Notes: generated from the sequence alone by a model not told the origin. A stretch of DNA of 64,000 bases from Polaromonas sp. (GCF_012927455.1 NZ_JABBPE010000002.1:744001-808000), one strand, 5' to 3'; positions 45,428-55,425 are shown, counted from the first letter of the stretch. A program made the numbers and translations.

Positions 45428-46945
45428 GTGGGTGAACTCGGCCGTTCTGGTGTGGCCGCAGTTAAATGGAGTACTGCCGCCTCTGCGGGCCGCTTTGCAC
45501 TTCAACTACTGGCACAAGTTGTATTGGCACGAACCCTGGGGCCGGATACTTTCGGTATCTTCGCCATCGGCATGATAATTCTGACTTTCGCAAACTTCGT
45601 CTCAGGCTTTGGCTTCAGCTGGAATTTGTTGCAACGCACTACTCTGCGTGAGGAAGACATCCGTTTTGCCTGGACCTGGCAGTGCATCGTGGGAGCCGTC
45701 ACGATGCTCGGCTTGTATCTGTTGGCGCCCGTGCTGGCGGATTATTTCCGCGAGCCTAGAGCCCAGTCGGTCATTGAGTGGCTGTCGTTGGCGTGCCTGC
45801 TCGGTGCGGCTGCCGCTCCCGCGACCTACTTGTTGCAACGCGACCTGAATTTTCGTGCAGTTGGCTTGGTTCAGGTGGGCAGCTATGCCGCAGGCTATCT
45901 GGCAGTGGGTATTCCGATGGCACTGCTGGGTTGGGGAATAACGTCTCTGGTGGCCTCCTGGCTGGTCCAGGCTACGGTTGTTCTGGTGGCCAGCTATTGG
46001 CTAAAGCCGCATGCCTTGCGTCCGCTTTTTTGGTACCCCGATGCGGTCTCGTCCGTGGGCACGGGTCGTGCCGTCTTTTTCACCAACATCGTCAACTGGT
46101 TGCTCAACAATCTTGACCGCGTGCTGGTAGGACGTCTGCTCAGCGCCGAGGCCTTGGGTCTGTACAACATGGCTTACAACCTGGCAACGCTGCCCAACAC
46201 TTTGCTCGTAGGTGCCCTGCAGCCGGCATTCATGGCGGCAGGAGCGCGCCTGCAAAATGAGGTGCAACGGCTGGGCCGCGTGTACTTTCAGATGCTGGCC
46301 ACGATTTTTGTTTTGGGGCTGCCGGCTTTCGTGTTTCTTGCCCTTATTTCAAGCGACCTTGTGCGCCTGCTTTATGGTCCGCAATGGCGTGAAGCAGGCG
46401 GGGTGCTAAGCATTTTGTTCCTTGCCATGCCAGCGTACGTTGTTTGGGGTCTGTCTACCCCAATTCTCTGGAATACGGGGCGAAGGCACTATGAATATGC
46501 ATTGCAGCTGCCCCTGGTTGGCTTGGGAGTGATGGGCTTTTACTTCTTTGCCGGGCAAGGGATTCAAGCAGCGGCCACCGTCGCGGCCTTGCTGCTGGTA
46601 GTGCGTGCCATCGTGATCAGTACTGCAGCGTTTCGGGCGCTGGGGCTGCACGGGTCAACCGTGCTACAGCATGTCGCGCGCGGCTTGATGCTTAGCGCAC
46701 TGTGTTGCGCCGGGGTGTTGTCTGGCCAGCTGGCTGTCGCGCGCTTTGAAATGCCACTTCTTTCGCTGGTGACCAGCACGCTCGCGGTCTTTTTCCCCCT
46801 GACTTTGCTGCTGGCCCTGCGCCCTCAGATATTGGGTGATCAGGCAGCGGCCATGGTGCTTAGGTTTTGTCCAGGACTGGAACGCTTTTTGAGTCGCACG
46901 AAGCCGGTGCCGCTGCCGGAAAACTTGGGCGAACAGATCTTGTAG
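45428..46945 (+). CDS. Oligosaccharide flippase (Wzx/MATE-like)
   Basis: 505 residues with about 12-14 membrane segments. The N-terminal region KWSTAASAGRFALQLLAQVVLARTLGPDTFGIFAIGMI and the central LLNNLDRVLVGRLLSAEALGLYNMAYNLATLP are typical of lipid-linked oligosaccharide flippases. GTG at 45428 follows GGGGGA and comes 2 bp after the preceding stop, so translation is coupled. It should move undecaprenyl-linked repeat units across the inner membrane. Confidence 0.88.
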   Translation: MGELGRSGVAAVKWSTAASAGRFALQLLAQVVLARTLGPDTFGIFAIGMIILTFANFVSGFGFSWNLLQRTTLREEDIRFAWTWQCIVGAVTMLGLYLLAPVLADYFREPRAQSVIEWLSLACLLGAAAAPATYLLQRDLNFRAVGLVQVGSYAAGYLAVGIPMALLGWGITSLVASWLVQATVVLVASYWLKPHALRPLFWYPDAVSSVGTGRAVFFTNIVNWLLNNLDRVLVGRLLSAEALGLYNMAYNLATLPNTLLVGALQPAFMAAGARLQNEVQRLGRVYFQMLATIFVLGLPAFVFLALISSDLVRLLYGPQWREAGGVLSILFLAMPAYVVWGLSTPILWNTGRRHYEYALQLPLVGLGVMGFYFFAGQGIQAAATVAALLLVVRAIVISTAAFRALGLHGSTVLQHVARGLMLSALCCAGVLSGQLAVARFEMPLLSLVTSTLAVFFPLTLLLALRPQILGDQAAAMVLRFCPGLERFLSRTKPVPLPENLGEQIL

Positions 46946-46956
46946 GTCGAGGCATC

Positions 46957-48432
46957 ATGAATCAAGTTGTCATCATTTCCGTCCTGATCACGGGCGCTGT
47001 TCTTGCGGCACTGGCCGCAACGCTAGGCATGGCGGGCACAGTCCATCTGACTTCGCGCCGTACCCACGGCTACATGCATTTAATTTTCTATGCCTTATTG
47101 TTTACCGCGGCACTCAGTAGTCTGTTGTCCGGGCGCGACTTCGCAAACGCCAGCATAAACATTAGCCAGCAGGCTGCGCCGGGACGTCACCCCATCATGA
47201 TGTTTGCGCAGCCGCTGATCTCGCTGTTAATACTGACCGTCGCCGGCGAACGCATCGTGACGCATTGGCTAAAACGGGACAAATCGGCGCACGCGCCAGC
47301 GTTGCTATTGGTAACGTTTCTTGTCTTTTGGGCGGGTACGGTGGCAGCGCCCGCTTTAATGGGCGCCCACCCTTACCTGGCACACGACTATGTCTACCCG
47401 CTGGTCATGGGGATTGCAGCTTTACTGGTTAACGGCGCCGAACGTGACCTGGCCGTCCGGGCAGCGCGCAATGCCCTTGTGTTATTCGTCGCGGCAGGCC
47501 TGCTGCTGATTCCATTTAAAACCAGCCTGATGCTTGACACCTCCTATGCACAGGGAATGTTCCAGGGTGTGCCGCGCCTCGCAGGTCTGGCATCTCACCC
47601 GGTCACATTGGGCCTCCTTTCCCAACTTGGCTTGCTGTGCCTAATGGCATTCCCTTATCAGCGCAACTGGCTAAACCGGCTTGCATGGATGATCGGTCTC
47701 GGATCGCTCTTCATGGCGCAGTCGAAGACCGCGTGGATCGCTTTCACCCTGTGCTCGGTATGCATACTCGCTGTGCGGCGTGGCCCAGCGTGGTGGCGAC
47801 GCGTCAGCGATCCAGCGCGTCCCGAGAGCGGCGTCGTTTCTGTGCTGTTGTTCATGGTTGCGGTGGCGTCGATAAGTTTGGTTTTGATTTTTGCCGATCT
47901 AGGTTCCAGGTGGGTCAGCTTTTTCGACAGCGCAGAAGGCGCACAGTTCGCCTCGCTAACCGGCCGGGATCTTATATGGGCGATTGCCTATGACGAATGG
48001 CAACGCAACCCGCTGTTCGGTTATGGACCCACTTTGTGGGACGAAAGTTTCCGGGCCGTCATTGGCATGCCCAACGCAACCAGTGCACACAATCAGTTCA
48101 TGGATACGCTGTCGCGATCCGGATCCGTGGGCGCGTTGGCCCTGACGCTTTATGCGCTGGTGCTGCTGGTGCTGTCGCTTTACTATGCGCGAGCCAGCCG
48201 TGGGCTTTCACTGGCTCTGTTCGTCGCATTGATAGTGCGCTCAGTGAGTGAAGTTCCGCTTTCTCTCTTTGGATACGGCACAGAACTGATCACACACATC
48301 TTGCTGTTGATCACACTGGCGGCTTCTGCCGGCGAAGCCCGTGTTCGTCTGGCGCAAAGCACTGAGGACCGAAAACACGCGCCTGTTAATCCTGCCCGAG
48401 ACCCTTTAGCACCAGCCAGATTCTCTCTATGA
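46957..48432 (+). CDS. O-antigen ligase / Wzy-type polymerase
   Basis: 491 residues with about 11-12 membrane segments and a large periplasmic loop. The Wzy_C-like motif appears as GRDLIWAIAYDEWQRNPLFGYGPTLW ... SAHNQFMDTLSRSGSVGAL, the usual catalytic-loop pattern. It lies 11 bp after the flippase and its stop overlaps the next start. Ligase and polymerase roles cannot be separated by sequence; polymerase is favoured beside a flippase. Confidence 0.82.
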   Translation: MNQVVIISVLITGAVLAALAATLGMAGTVHLTSRRTHGYMHLIFYALLFTAALSSLLSGRDFANASINISQQAAPGRHPIMMFAQPLISLLILTVAGERIVTHWLKRDKSAHAPALLLVTFLVFWAGTVAAPALMGAHPYLAHDYVYPLVMGIAALLVNGAERDLAVRAARNALVLFVAAGLLLIPFKTSLMLDTSYAQGMFQGVPRLAGLASHPVTLGLLSQLGLLCLMAFPYQRNWLNRLAWMIGLGSLFMAQSKTAWIAFTLCSVCILAVRRGPAWWRRVSDPARPESGVVSVLLFMVAVASISLVLIFADLGSRWVSFFDSAEGAQFASLTGRDLIWAIAYDEWQRNPLFGYGPTLWDESFRAVIGMPNATSAHNQFMDTLSRSGSVGALALTLYALVLLVLSLYYARASRGLSLALFVALIVRSVSEVPLSLFGYGTELITHILLLITLAASAGEARVRLAQSTEDRKHAPVNPARDPLAPARFSL

Positions 48433-49418
48433 AGTTCTCTATCGTCATTCCGCTTTACAACAAAGCGCCTTACATTACCAGCACCATCGAAGCGGTCCTG
48501 GCACAGACCTTGACGGACTTCGAGGTGATTGTTGTCGACGACGGTTCAAGTGACGGCGGAGCCGAACTGGTTGCGGCCTTAACCGATCCACGCTTGTGTC
48601 TGGTGCGTCAGGACAACGCGGGTGTTTCGGTGGCCCGTAACCGGGGAATTGCACGGGCACGCGGTGACTGGGTCGTATTTCTGGACGCCGATGACGGGCA
48701 CCATCCTCGCTTCCTGGCGTCTTTGGCGGCGGCCCAAAAAATCTACCCTCAGGCGGACGCCGTAGCCACCCAATTTATGTCTCTTCCCGACAGCAGGGAC
48801 AACTGGCCGCCGCGTTGGCCAGACATAGGCGATCGCCTGAACATTGAACTCATCACGGATCTGCCTACCCGCTGGATGATGGGTCCGACTTTATGCACCG
48901 GCTCGGTAGCCATACGAACGGTGCTGCTCCAGCAAATGCAGCCCTGCTTTCCTGTTGGAGAATCGCAAGGCGAAGATATTGACCTGTGGTTTCGAATTGC
49001 CGAAAAAACATCCATCGCCCTGGTAACGAGTCCTTTGTTGGCCTACCGTACTTCGGTGGAAGGAAGTTTGACAGCGCAACACGACCCTATGCTGTTTCGG
49101 TATCCGGCAATTCAGCGGATGCGAAGACGGGCACTTTCGGGTTCCCTGTCAGCACAGCAGAGCCGGTCCACCTTGTGGTTTATAGCGCAGCAGGAAGTGT
49201 CCGGGGCCCGCCACGCAATGGCTTCAGGTCAACGTCTAGAGGGTATGCGCTGGCTGATTCGCGGACGCCACGCGGTAAGCGGCAGGCGCTGGTGGTTAAC
49301 AGCTGTTATGACGTTGCTTTTTCCAGGAAAACTGGTGAGGATTTGGGATTACCGTCGTTCGCGCCGGGCGTTGCACCCCCTCGACACCGCCAGGGCAGGA
49401 AACAGAAATGAAACCTGA
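48429..49418 (+). CDS. Glycosyltransferase family 2
   Basis: GT-A fold of 329 residues: FSIVIPLYNKAPYITSTIEAVLAQ at the N-terminus, VVDDGSSD, NAGVSVARNRGIARARGDWVVFLDADD (the DXD-type metal site) and the acceptor region GEDIDLWFRIA. It overlaps the previous gene by 4 bp (ATGA). Donor and acceptor sugars unknown. Confidence 0.9.
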   Translation: MKFSIVIPLYNKAPYITSTIEAVLAQTLTDFEVIVVDDGSSDGGAELVAALTDPRLCLVRQDNAGVSVARNRGIARARGDWVVFLDADDGHHPRFLASLAAAQKIYPQADAVATQFMSLPDSRDNWPPRWPDIGDRLNIELITDLPTRWMMGPTLCTGSVAIRTVLLQQMQPCFPVGESQGEDIDLWFRIAEKTSIALVTSPLLAYRTSVEGSLTAQHDPMLFRYPAIQRMRRRALSGSLSAQQSRSTLWFIAQQEVSGARHAMASGQRLEGMRWLIRGRHAVSGRRWWLTAVMTLLFPGKLVRIWDYRRSRRALHPLDTARAGNRNET

Positions 49419-50547
49419 GAACTTTTCCAGAACATTTCCGCTACCTGCCTGCCGCGCCGCTGTAATCGTCAAGGCGTTCAATAAAGAAAAGCGCATCCAG
49501 GCAGCAACAGAGAGCGCGCTGCGCGCAGTGCCCACCGTGAATGGTGAGGTGGTGTTTGCAGATTCCGACTCTTTCGACCGGACCGTTGAGTTGGCTCAGG
49601 CTCATCCGATAAGCATCGCGCAACTCGCGCACCCGGATAAACGCTCCTGCGGCATCGGGCCTCAATTGGGCTTTCAGCATTCGCGCGGTGAATTCATATG
49701 CCTACTTGACGGGGACATGCAAATGCTTGGTGGTTCTCTAGAGCAGGCGCTGGCTCTCCTCACGCAGCATGGGGATGTTGCCGGAACCAGTGGTCGCGTG
49801 GTCGAGCAGAACAAGAAAAGCCTAGAACACCTTGCGCGTGGGGAACGCCTCTGCACCCAACGGTCGCCAGGCAGCGTGGACCGGCGCGATGGCGGTGGAC
49901 TTTATCGGCGCAGCGCCATCGAAGACGCGGGCTATTTGTCCGACCGCAATCTTCATAGCTACGAAGAGTTTGACCTGGCGGTACGTTTGCGCGTCCTGCG
50001 CTGGCGTCTGTGGCTCCTGCCCGTGGACGCTGCCAATCACTTTGGTCAGGACGCCCCGCCCTACCGTTTGCTGATGCAGAGCTGGAGCACGCGCTACACA
50101 TCCAGACTGGGGGAACTGGTTCGCTCTGCAGCTGGTCAGCCCCGCCTTCGTTGGGTACTACACGGTCTGCGTGATCTGCAGCTCTTCGTGGCTGTTATGG
50201 CATGGTGGCTCGCGATGGTCAGCATAGCTTTCTGGCCGGTTTCTGCAGCTTGGCGCCTGGCGTTTTTTTGCGCGCTGCTTACCGCACCCGTGCTACTAAT
50301 GACCTGGCGCAAGCGGTCTGTCACCAAGGCTGTTTATGCCGTGGTGTCCTGGTGTTTCAATGCTGCCGGGTTGTTGCGCGCGCGGAGCCCTGCGCGCGCG
50401 CTCATCTCCAGACGGATTTTCAAGGAGCCCGCCATCCCAACCGCCGCAGTCGATGCCAACAGCGACTTTTTGGAACCCTTACCGGTTCCCTGCAAAAACA
50501 GATATGAATCAACATCGTGGTTCCTGCCAACTCCTACATTTAGCTAG
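49408..50547 (+). CDS. Glycosyltransferase family 2 with C-terminal membrane segments
   Basis: 379 residues. AAVIVKAFNKEKRIQAATES, ADSDSFDRTVELA and ICLLDGDMQMLGG give the GT-A nucleotide and metal sites; EEFDLAVRLRVL is the acceptor-side motif. Two hydrophobic segments at about residues 255-300 suggest membrane attachment. It overlaps the preceding gene by 11 bp. Confidence 0.85.
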   Translation: MKPENFSRTFPLPACRAAVIVKAFNKEKRIQAATESALRAVPTVNGEVVFADSDSFDRTVELAQAHPISIAQLAHPDKRSCGIGPQLGFQHSRGEFICLLDGDMQMLGGSLEQALALLTQHGDVAGTSGRVVEQNKKSLEHLARGERLCTQRSPGSVDRRDGGGLYRRSAIEDAGYLSDRNLHSYEEFDLAVRLRVLRWRLWLLPVDAANHFGQDAPPYRLLMQSWSTRYTSRLGELVRSAAGQPRLRWVLHGLRDLQLFVAVMAWWLAMVSIAFWPVSAAWRLAFFCALLTAPVLLMTWRKRSVTKAVYAVVSWCFNAAGLLRARSPARALISRRIFKEPAIPTAAVDANSDFLEPLPVPCKNRYESTSWFLPTPTFS

Positions 50548-50625
50548 AACGCCCCATGACCAACCTTCTTAAGCCTGCGCTGTCCCGGATGCCGAAACTC
50601 ACCTCTCCAGATACCGAAAACACCC

Positions 50626-51813
50626 ATGCGAAGTGAACCGATGCCCCGAACCGCTGCCCGCGAGCGTGGCGGCCGCTATATCTACATTGCCTGCCCGTGG
50701 GCACCCAAAGGCGGGGGCATGTTCAAGGTTGCGGATTACCTGATACAGGCCCAGGCATTTTCCACGCCCGCCGAGGCAGCCGAGTTACGCCCCCTTGATA
50801 CGCGCGGCGGTGCCCATGCGCTTTTTTCTGTTTGGGTTCTTGCTACTGCCCTGGCCAAGCTGGTGCGCGGACGCTTGAATGGCCAGCTGGTAGGCGTGCA
50901 TGTCAATATGGCCGAACGACTGAGCCTGTTTCGCAAGAGTGCCATCGTCGTCATGAGCCGCGCTCTGGGTGTGCCCGTGGTGCTGCATCTGCACGCTGCA
51001 CAGATGCCCAATTTTTACCGTTCGCTGCCTCTTCTTCTGCAGGCCATGACTCGCTGGGTATTTTCCTTGCCAGCCAGCTGTGTGGTGCTGGGCGCTATTG
51101 CACAGCGCTTTGTCATCGACGAACTACGAGTTCCTGCTGATCGTGTCGAGGTCGTCATTAACGGTGTTCCCGAGCCGACGCAGACGCGTCGCAAGGCCGT
51201 GGTTGATAGCGTACAGCGCGTGCTGTTTGTGGGCAACCTTTTAGAACGCAAGGGCGTTTCAGATCTCTTGAGGGCACTGGCGTTGCCCGGGTTTGAAGCC
51301 TTGCGCTTGGAGGTTAACCTGGCGGGAGGCGGCGATCTGGAGACCTACCAGATGAAAGCGCGGCAGCTTGGCGTGGACGGCTTTGTGCGCTTTGAAGGCT
51401 GGTCGGATCAACAACAGGTCGCGCATTTGATGGCGCGTGCCGATGTGCTTGTTTTGCCCGCCTACGACGAGGGCTTACCGCTGGTCATTTTGGAGGCACT
51501 GGCCAATGGCGTTGCCGTGGTCTGTACTCCTGTCGGAGAAATACCTTCGTTGCTGACCGATGGCGTCAACGCCTGCTTTGTTCAACCCGGCGATGTCGCG
51601 AGCATCGCGGCTGGCCTGCAACGCGTGTTGCTCCAACCGGCGCTGAGAGAAGCGCTCGAACGCAACGGACGCGTGCTCTACGAACAGCAATTTTCATTGA
51701 CCCGGTTTTTTGCAAACATTGCACGCGTTCATCAGCGCTGTTTCGGCATCGCAGGCCGGCCCCTGCGAAGCAGCAACACAACAGAGCAGAGCAGCGATCG
51801 CCATGATTACTGA
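50626..51813 (+). CDS. Glycosyltransferase family 4
   Basis: GT-B fold of 395 residues. N-terminal ACPWAPKGGGMFKVADYL; C-terminal donor domain VLFVGNLLERKGVSDLLRAL and the EX7E motif in DEGLPLVILEALANGVAVVCTPVGEIPSLL. A retaining transferase, probably adding a sugar from a nucleotide donor to the lipid-linked unit. The stop overlaps the next gene's start region. Confidence 0.9.
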   Translation: MRSEPMPRTAARERGGRYIYIACPWAPKGGGMFKVADYLIQAQAFSTPAEAAELRPLDTRGGAHALFSVWVLATALAKLVRGRLNGQLVGVHVNMAERLSLFRKSAIVVMSRALGVPVVLHLHAAQMPNFYRSLPLLLQAMTRWVFSLPASCVVLGAIAQRFVIDELRVPADRVEVVINGVPEPTQTRRKAVVDSVQRVLFVGNLLERKGVSDLLRALALPGFEALRLEVNLAGGGDLETYQMKARQLGVDGFVRFEGWSDQQQVAHLMARADVLVLPAYDEGLPLVILEALANGVAVVCTPVGEIPSLLTDGVNACFVQPGDVASIAAGLQRVLLQPALREALERNGRVLYEQQFSLTRFFANIARVHQRCFGIAGRPLRSSNTTEQSSDRHDY

Positions 51814-53479
51814 GGCCAACAGCATTCCGAACGGGACCTGCTTGCAGGTTGACGTCTGCGTGGTGGGCGGCGGCCCGGCTGGCATCGCGCTGACGCTGGC
51901 GTTGTCAAAGCGCGGTTTTTCAGTGACGATGCTCGAATCCGGGCAGTTGGCGTTGGACGCAAAAACCCAGTCACTCTATGAGGGTGAAGTTGCCGATGAG
52001 CGACTGCACAGCCCGCCTGACAAATATCGACAACGGCGTCTGGGTGGCTCGACAGCCATTTGGGGCGGTCGCTGCACGCCGCTAGACCCGATTGATTTCG
52101 AAACGCGCAGCCATGTTGCGCACAGTGGCTGGCCGCTGTCCTACGACGACTTGTTGCCCTACTATCCTGAAGCCAATGCACTGGCCGAAGCCGGACGCTT
52201 CAACTATGACGCGGGAGAGACGCTCGGCCCGCAGGCCTTGCCCATGATCCGCGGTTTCGACAGCCCTCGGGTACACACCAGCGGACTCGAGCGCTTTTCA
52301 TGTCCCACTCACTTCGGCAGTCGTTATATGAAACGGCTGCAAGTGGCTCCAAGCGTGCAGGTCCTGCTAGGTGCCAATTGCACGGCGGTGCGACTGGAGG
52401 CCGACGGGCGTTCAGTGCGCGCTCTGGACGTCGCCACACTGGAGGGCAAACGTTTTTCAGTAGCCCCGCGCGCGGCGGTACTGGCCGCAGGTGGCCTTGA
52501 GACCGCTCGCTTGCTGCTGGCTTCGCGTGATGTGGTACCGGCCGGTGTTGGCAATCTCAACGACGTGGTTGGTCGCTACTACATGTGCCACATTGCTGGC
52601 AATGTGGGTACGCTGACGGTCCACGGCCCAACCCGCAATGTCAGTCACGGCTACGAGATGACGCCCGAAGGGGTCTACTGCCGGCGCCGCCTGCAGGTGG
52701 CTGCGGGAGAGCAGCGGCGCCTGGGGCTGTGCAACGCCGTGGCCCGCCTGCACTTTCCTCGCATCACCGACCCTGCGCACCATAACGGTGTGCTTTCTGG
52801 GCTATTTCTATCACGTAAGCTAATCAGCTACGAATATGGCAAACGACTCAACGATGGCGCCCAGCATTCGCCAGGCACATACACCCGCCACCTGCTTAAT
52901 GTGGCTACCGACCCGTTGGACACCGCAGCATTTCTCGTGCACTGGCTGACCCGGCGATCTCTGGCGGAACGAAAATTTCCATCGGTGATCCTGCGCAACC
53001 GCAGCAATCGTTTCAGCCTTGAGGTGCATGGTGAGCAAATACCGCAAGCGGTCAGCCGCGTCTCGTTGACTGACAAAGTCGACGCGCTCGGCATGCCGCA
53101 GCTGCGCGTGGACTGGCGCTATTGCGCGGAAGATATTGACTCGATCAAGCGCACGCTCGATCTGTTGGCGCGGGAATTTGCACAGAGTGGCACCGCCGTG
53201 TTTGAATACAACCGCGACACGCTGGAAGAAGACATCATGCGTTTTGGCGCATATGGTGGACACCACATCGGCACGGCACGCATGGGCACCGATGTCCGTA
53301 CCAGCGTGGTCAACGCCGACTGCCAGGTGCATTCTGTGCACAATCTTTTTGTAGCAGGAAGCGCCGTGTTTCCGACATCCAGCCAGGCCAATCCCACCCT
53401 GACGCTCATCGCCCTGTCGCTCAAGTTGGGCAACACCCTGGGGCAGCGTCTGGTTACCGCTCACGCGGCCAGCTTTTAG
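51803..53479 (+). CDS. GMC-family FAD oxidoreductase
   Basis: 558 residues. FAD motif VCVVGGGPAGIALTLALSKRGF; GGSTAIWGGRCTPLDP; and the C-terminal catalytic region GGHHIGTARMG ... HNLFVAGSAVFPTSSQANPTLTLIAL, where the histidine pair is the expected base. It overlaps the GT4 gene by 11 bp and is followed 12 bp later by an NAD-dependent epimerase. Oxidation of a sugar hydroxyl on the growing glycan or lipid carrier is an inference from context. I cannot name the substrate. Confidence 0.85.
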   Translation: MITEANSIPNGTCLQVDVCVVGGGPAGIALTLALSKRGFSVTMLESGQLALDAKTQSLYEGEVADERLHSPPDKYRQRRLGGSTAIWGGRCTPLDPIDFETRSHVAHSGWPLSYDDLLPYYPEANALAEAGRFNYDAGETLGPQALPMIRGFDSPRVHTSGLERFSCPTHFGSRYMKRLQVAPSVQVLLGANCTAVRLEADGRSVRALDVATLEGKRFSVAPRAAVLAAGGLETARLLLASRDVVPAGVGNLNDVVGRYYMCHIAGNVGTLTVHGPTRNVSHGYEMTPEGVYCRRRLQVAAGEQRRLGLCNAVARLHFPRITDPAHHNGVLSGLFLSRKLISYEYGKRLNDGAQHSPGTYTRHLLNVATDPLDTAAFLVHWLTRRSLAERKFPSVILRNRSNRFSLEVHGEQIPQAVSRVSLTDKVDALGMPQLRVDWRYCAEDIDSIKRTLDLLAREFAQSGTAVFEYNRDTLEEDIMRFGAYGGHHIGTARMGTDVRTSVVNADCQVHSVHNLFVAGSAVFPTSSQANPTLTLIALSLKLGNTLGQRLVTAHAASF

Positions 53480-53491
53480 CGGAGATCTGAC

Positions 53492-54517
53492 ATGAAAATA
53501 TTGGTTTTAGGCGGCTCTGGCCACATTGGCAAACAACTTCTGAACGTACTCCGAAGTACCTCCTGGGCCGAGCCTGTGGGGGCTTCACGGGCAGCACAAC
53601 CAAATCACGCTAGCAACGGGAGCGCTGACTGGGTGAGAGTTGACACGACAGACCTGTCGGCGCTAACAGCGGCGCTGCAAGGCTTTGATGCCGTGGTGAA
53701 CTGCGTGGCGGGTGACGCAGGTTCGATTTCCGAAGGCACACGGATATTGGTTCAGGCCGCTCGCACTGCCCATTGCCGGCGTATTGTCCACCTGAGCACC
53801 ATGGCGGTCTATGGTCCTGTCGAGGGCATCGTCCACGAAGACGCGCCGCTCAACCCCAGCCTCGGATGGTACGGTCGGGCCAAGTGCCAGGCTGAAATCC
53901 AAATCGAGGATTTTGTGCGCCAGGGCGGCGAAGCGGTGGTGCTGCGGCCAGGCTGTGTTTTTGGGCAGGGCAGCGAGCTATGGGTTGGGCGGGTAGCGCG
54001 ATGGCTTCAGGCCGGACGCCTCGGCGATCTTGGTGTCGCCGGCGACGGCTGGTCCAACCTGGTCGATGTAGCCGATGTCTGCCAGGCCATTGTGGGTTCG
54101 TTGCGTTTGCCGCTTGAGCCCGGTGAATTGCCAATCTTTAATCTGGCGGCGCCCGACAGTCCGCGCTGGAACAACTACTTCGTCGATCTGGCTCTTGCGC
54201 TTAAGGCGACGCCGGTTCGCCGCATCGGACCACGTCAACTCCGGATTGACGCCTGGCTGGCGGGTCCGGCGCTGAAAACCGCGCAACGGGTGGTGAAGTA
54301 TATGAACATGAAAACCGCGACCGTGCCGGACCCAATGCCGCCCGGGCTGCTGCGCTTGTGGGCGCAACATATTCACCTGGACGCGAGCTCCGCTACGCAA
54401 GAACTCGGGCTTGCCTGGACGCCCTATGGCATCGGCCTGCAAAGCTCCGTTGGCTGGTTTTGTGGGGGCGGCTCCTCAGACGTCCAAGCGATTGCCGGGA
54501 CCGTATGCACACCCTGA
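53492..54517 (+). CDS. NAD-dependent epimerase/dehydratase (extended SDR)
   Basis: About 341 residues. Rossmann motif VLGGSGHIGKQLL; HLSTMAVYG and the YGRAKCQAE block supply the catalytic Tyr and Lys; LRPGCVFG; DVADVCQAI. GGAGATCTGAC precedes the ATG. The normal C-terminus should end near residue 320 (LAWTPYGIGLQSSVGWF); the last 18 residues look like read-through into IS-derived DNA. Last gene of the polysaccharide operon. Confidence 0.85.
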   Translation: MKILVLGGSGHIGKQLLNVLRSTSWAEPVGASRAAQPNHASNGSADWVRVDTTDLSALTAALQGFDAVVNCVAGDAGSISEGTRILVQAARTAHCRRIVHLSTMAVYGPVEGIVHEDAPLNPSLGWYGRAKCQAEIQIEDFVRQGGEAVVLRPGCVFGQGSELWVGRVARWLQAGRLGDLGVAGDGWSNLVDVADVCQAIVGSLRLPLEPGELPIFNLAAPDSPRWNNYFVDLALALKATPVRRIGPRQLRIDAWLAGPALKTAQRVVKYMNMKTATVPDPMPPGLLRLWAQHIHLDASSATQELGLAWTPYGIGLQSSVGWFCGGGSSDVQAIAGTVCTP

Positions 54518-54529
54518 GGCCGATGCCCG

Positions 54530-54785
54530 CCAGTCTGGACGTCGTGTGGCAGCTGGATTTGAAGCCAAGGTCCTTAACAGGGCATCCGAGAACGGTTTGT
54601 CGTTACTGCCAACCGGTCGGCTGCGAGAGGCTGCCACGCCTAGGCGCTGCATGGTGGCGAGGATTGTTTCTCCCCCTTCATCGGTGAGTCGTTGTCCGAG
54701 TGAACGGCGAGCTGATTTGGCGTATGGTTGACGACGATTGCCTTGCCCGGCGTGTTGCGGGCAGTCATAAATAAGTAAGCGGTTA
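54530..54785 (-). pseudogene. IS3-family transposase, C-terminal remnant
   Basis: The minus strand reads NQLAVHSDNDSPMKG in one frame, then TILATMQRLGVAASRSRPVG and SNDKPFSDALLRTL in the next. This is the second Asp and the Glu-side part of an IS3 DDE domain, although the usual glutamate position is altered. A frameshift lies in the run of five C at 54672-54676. It abuts the epimerase gene. Confidence 0.75.
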
Positions 54786-54845
54786 GCAAAGTCATCTTGA
54801 GTCCTGTCAAAGAGTTGGCCAACATGGTGTCCACAATACAAACAG

Positions 54846-55200
54846 GTGGACACGATAGAAACCAAGAAAGTGACGCGCAGAAAGGACAGCGCTGAGTTTC
54901 GAGACGAGGTGCTTCAGGCCTGCCGCCAGAGTGGCGCATTCGTTGCCGCGATAGCGCTGCGCAGCGGGCTGAACGCCCACGTGGCGCACCGGTGGTTGAG
55001 CCAAGATGGCCGAACGCATGATGGCGGTGGCGGCAATCGTGGCACGGTGACTGGCAACTCTGACACGGAATTTTTGCCTTTGCAGTTGCCGCAGCCAACT
55101 GTGGCCACTCCCTCGCCAGAAATTGGCGTCGAGGTGCGCCGAGGAGCGTCACAGTGAACTGGCCACTGCAAGCAAGTGCCGAGTGTGCCGCTTGGCTGCG
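54846..55200 (+). pseudogene. tnpA: IS66-family accessory protein TnpA, frameshifted
   Basis: Starts MDTIETKKVTRRKDSAEFRD and continues SGLNAHVAHRWLSQ, the helix-turn-helix of IS66 TnpA. The first frame ends in EIGVEVRRGASQ. The true C-terminus (VTVNWPLQASAECAAWLRKW) continues in another frame, so one base was lost near 55150. Confidence 0.75.
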
Positions 55201-55203
55201 CAA

Positions 55204-55425
55204 GTGGCTGCGGCGATTCGCATTGACGCGCTGTGACTGGCGGCGGAACCGGTGGACATGCGAGCAAGCCGAGCGCTTGCTGGCCGGGGTGGTTAAGGTG
55301 TTCGGCTGCGCCCAGGCGCATCACGGCTACCTGTTTGCCAATGCACGTGGCACGCGCATCGAACTGCTGGTGCATGACGGCTTTGGTGTGTGGTGCGCAC
55401 AGAGCGAACTGGCAATACCGATCAG
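55204..55425 (+). pseudogene. tnpB: IS66-family TnpB, nonsense and frameshift mutations
   Basis: The frame from GTG 55204 reads IRIDAL, then TGA (55234-55236) where the family has Trp, then LAAEPVDMRAS. A shift near 55275-55290 leads to GVVKVFGCAQAHHGYLFANA and IELLVHDGFGVW. The C-terminus and all of tnpC are missing. Inactive. Confidence 0.75.

Noticed and set aside
39712-54785. The two IS3 remnants as halves of one element split by the accessory region
   Set aside because: Both are on the minus strand, but the N-terminal half lies to the left, so a simple insertion would put the halves in the opposite order.
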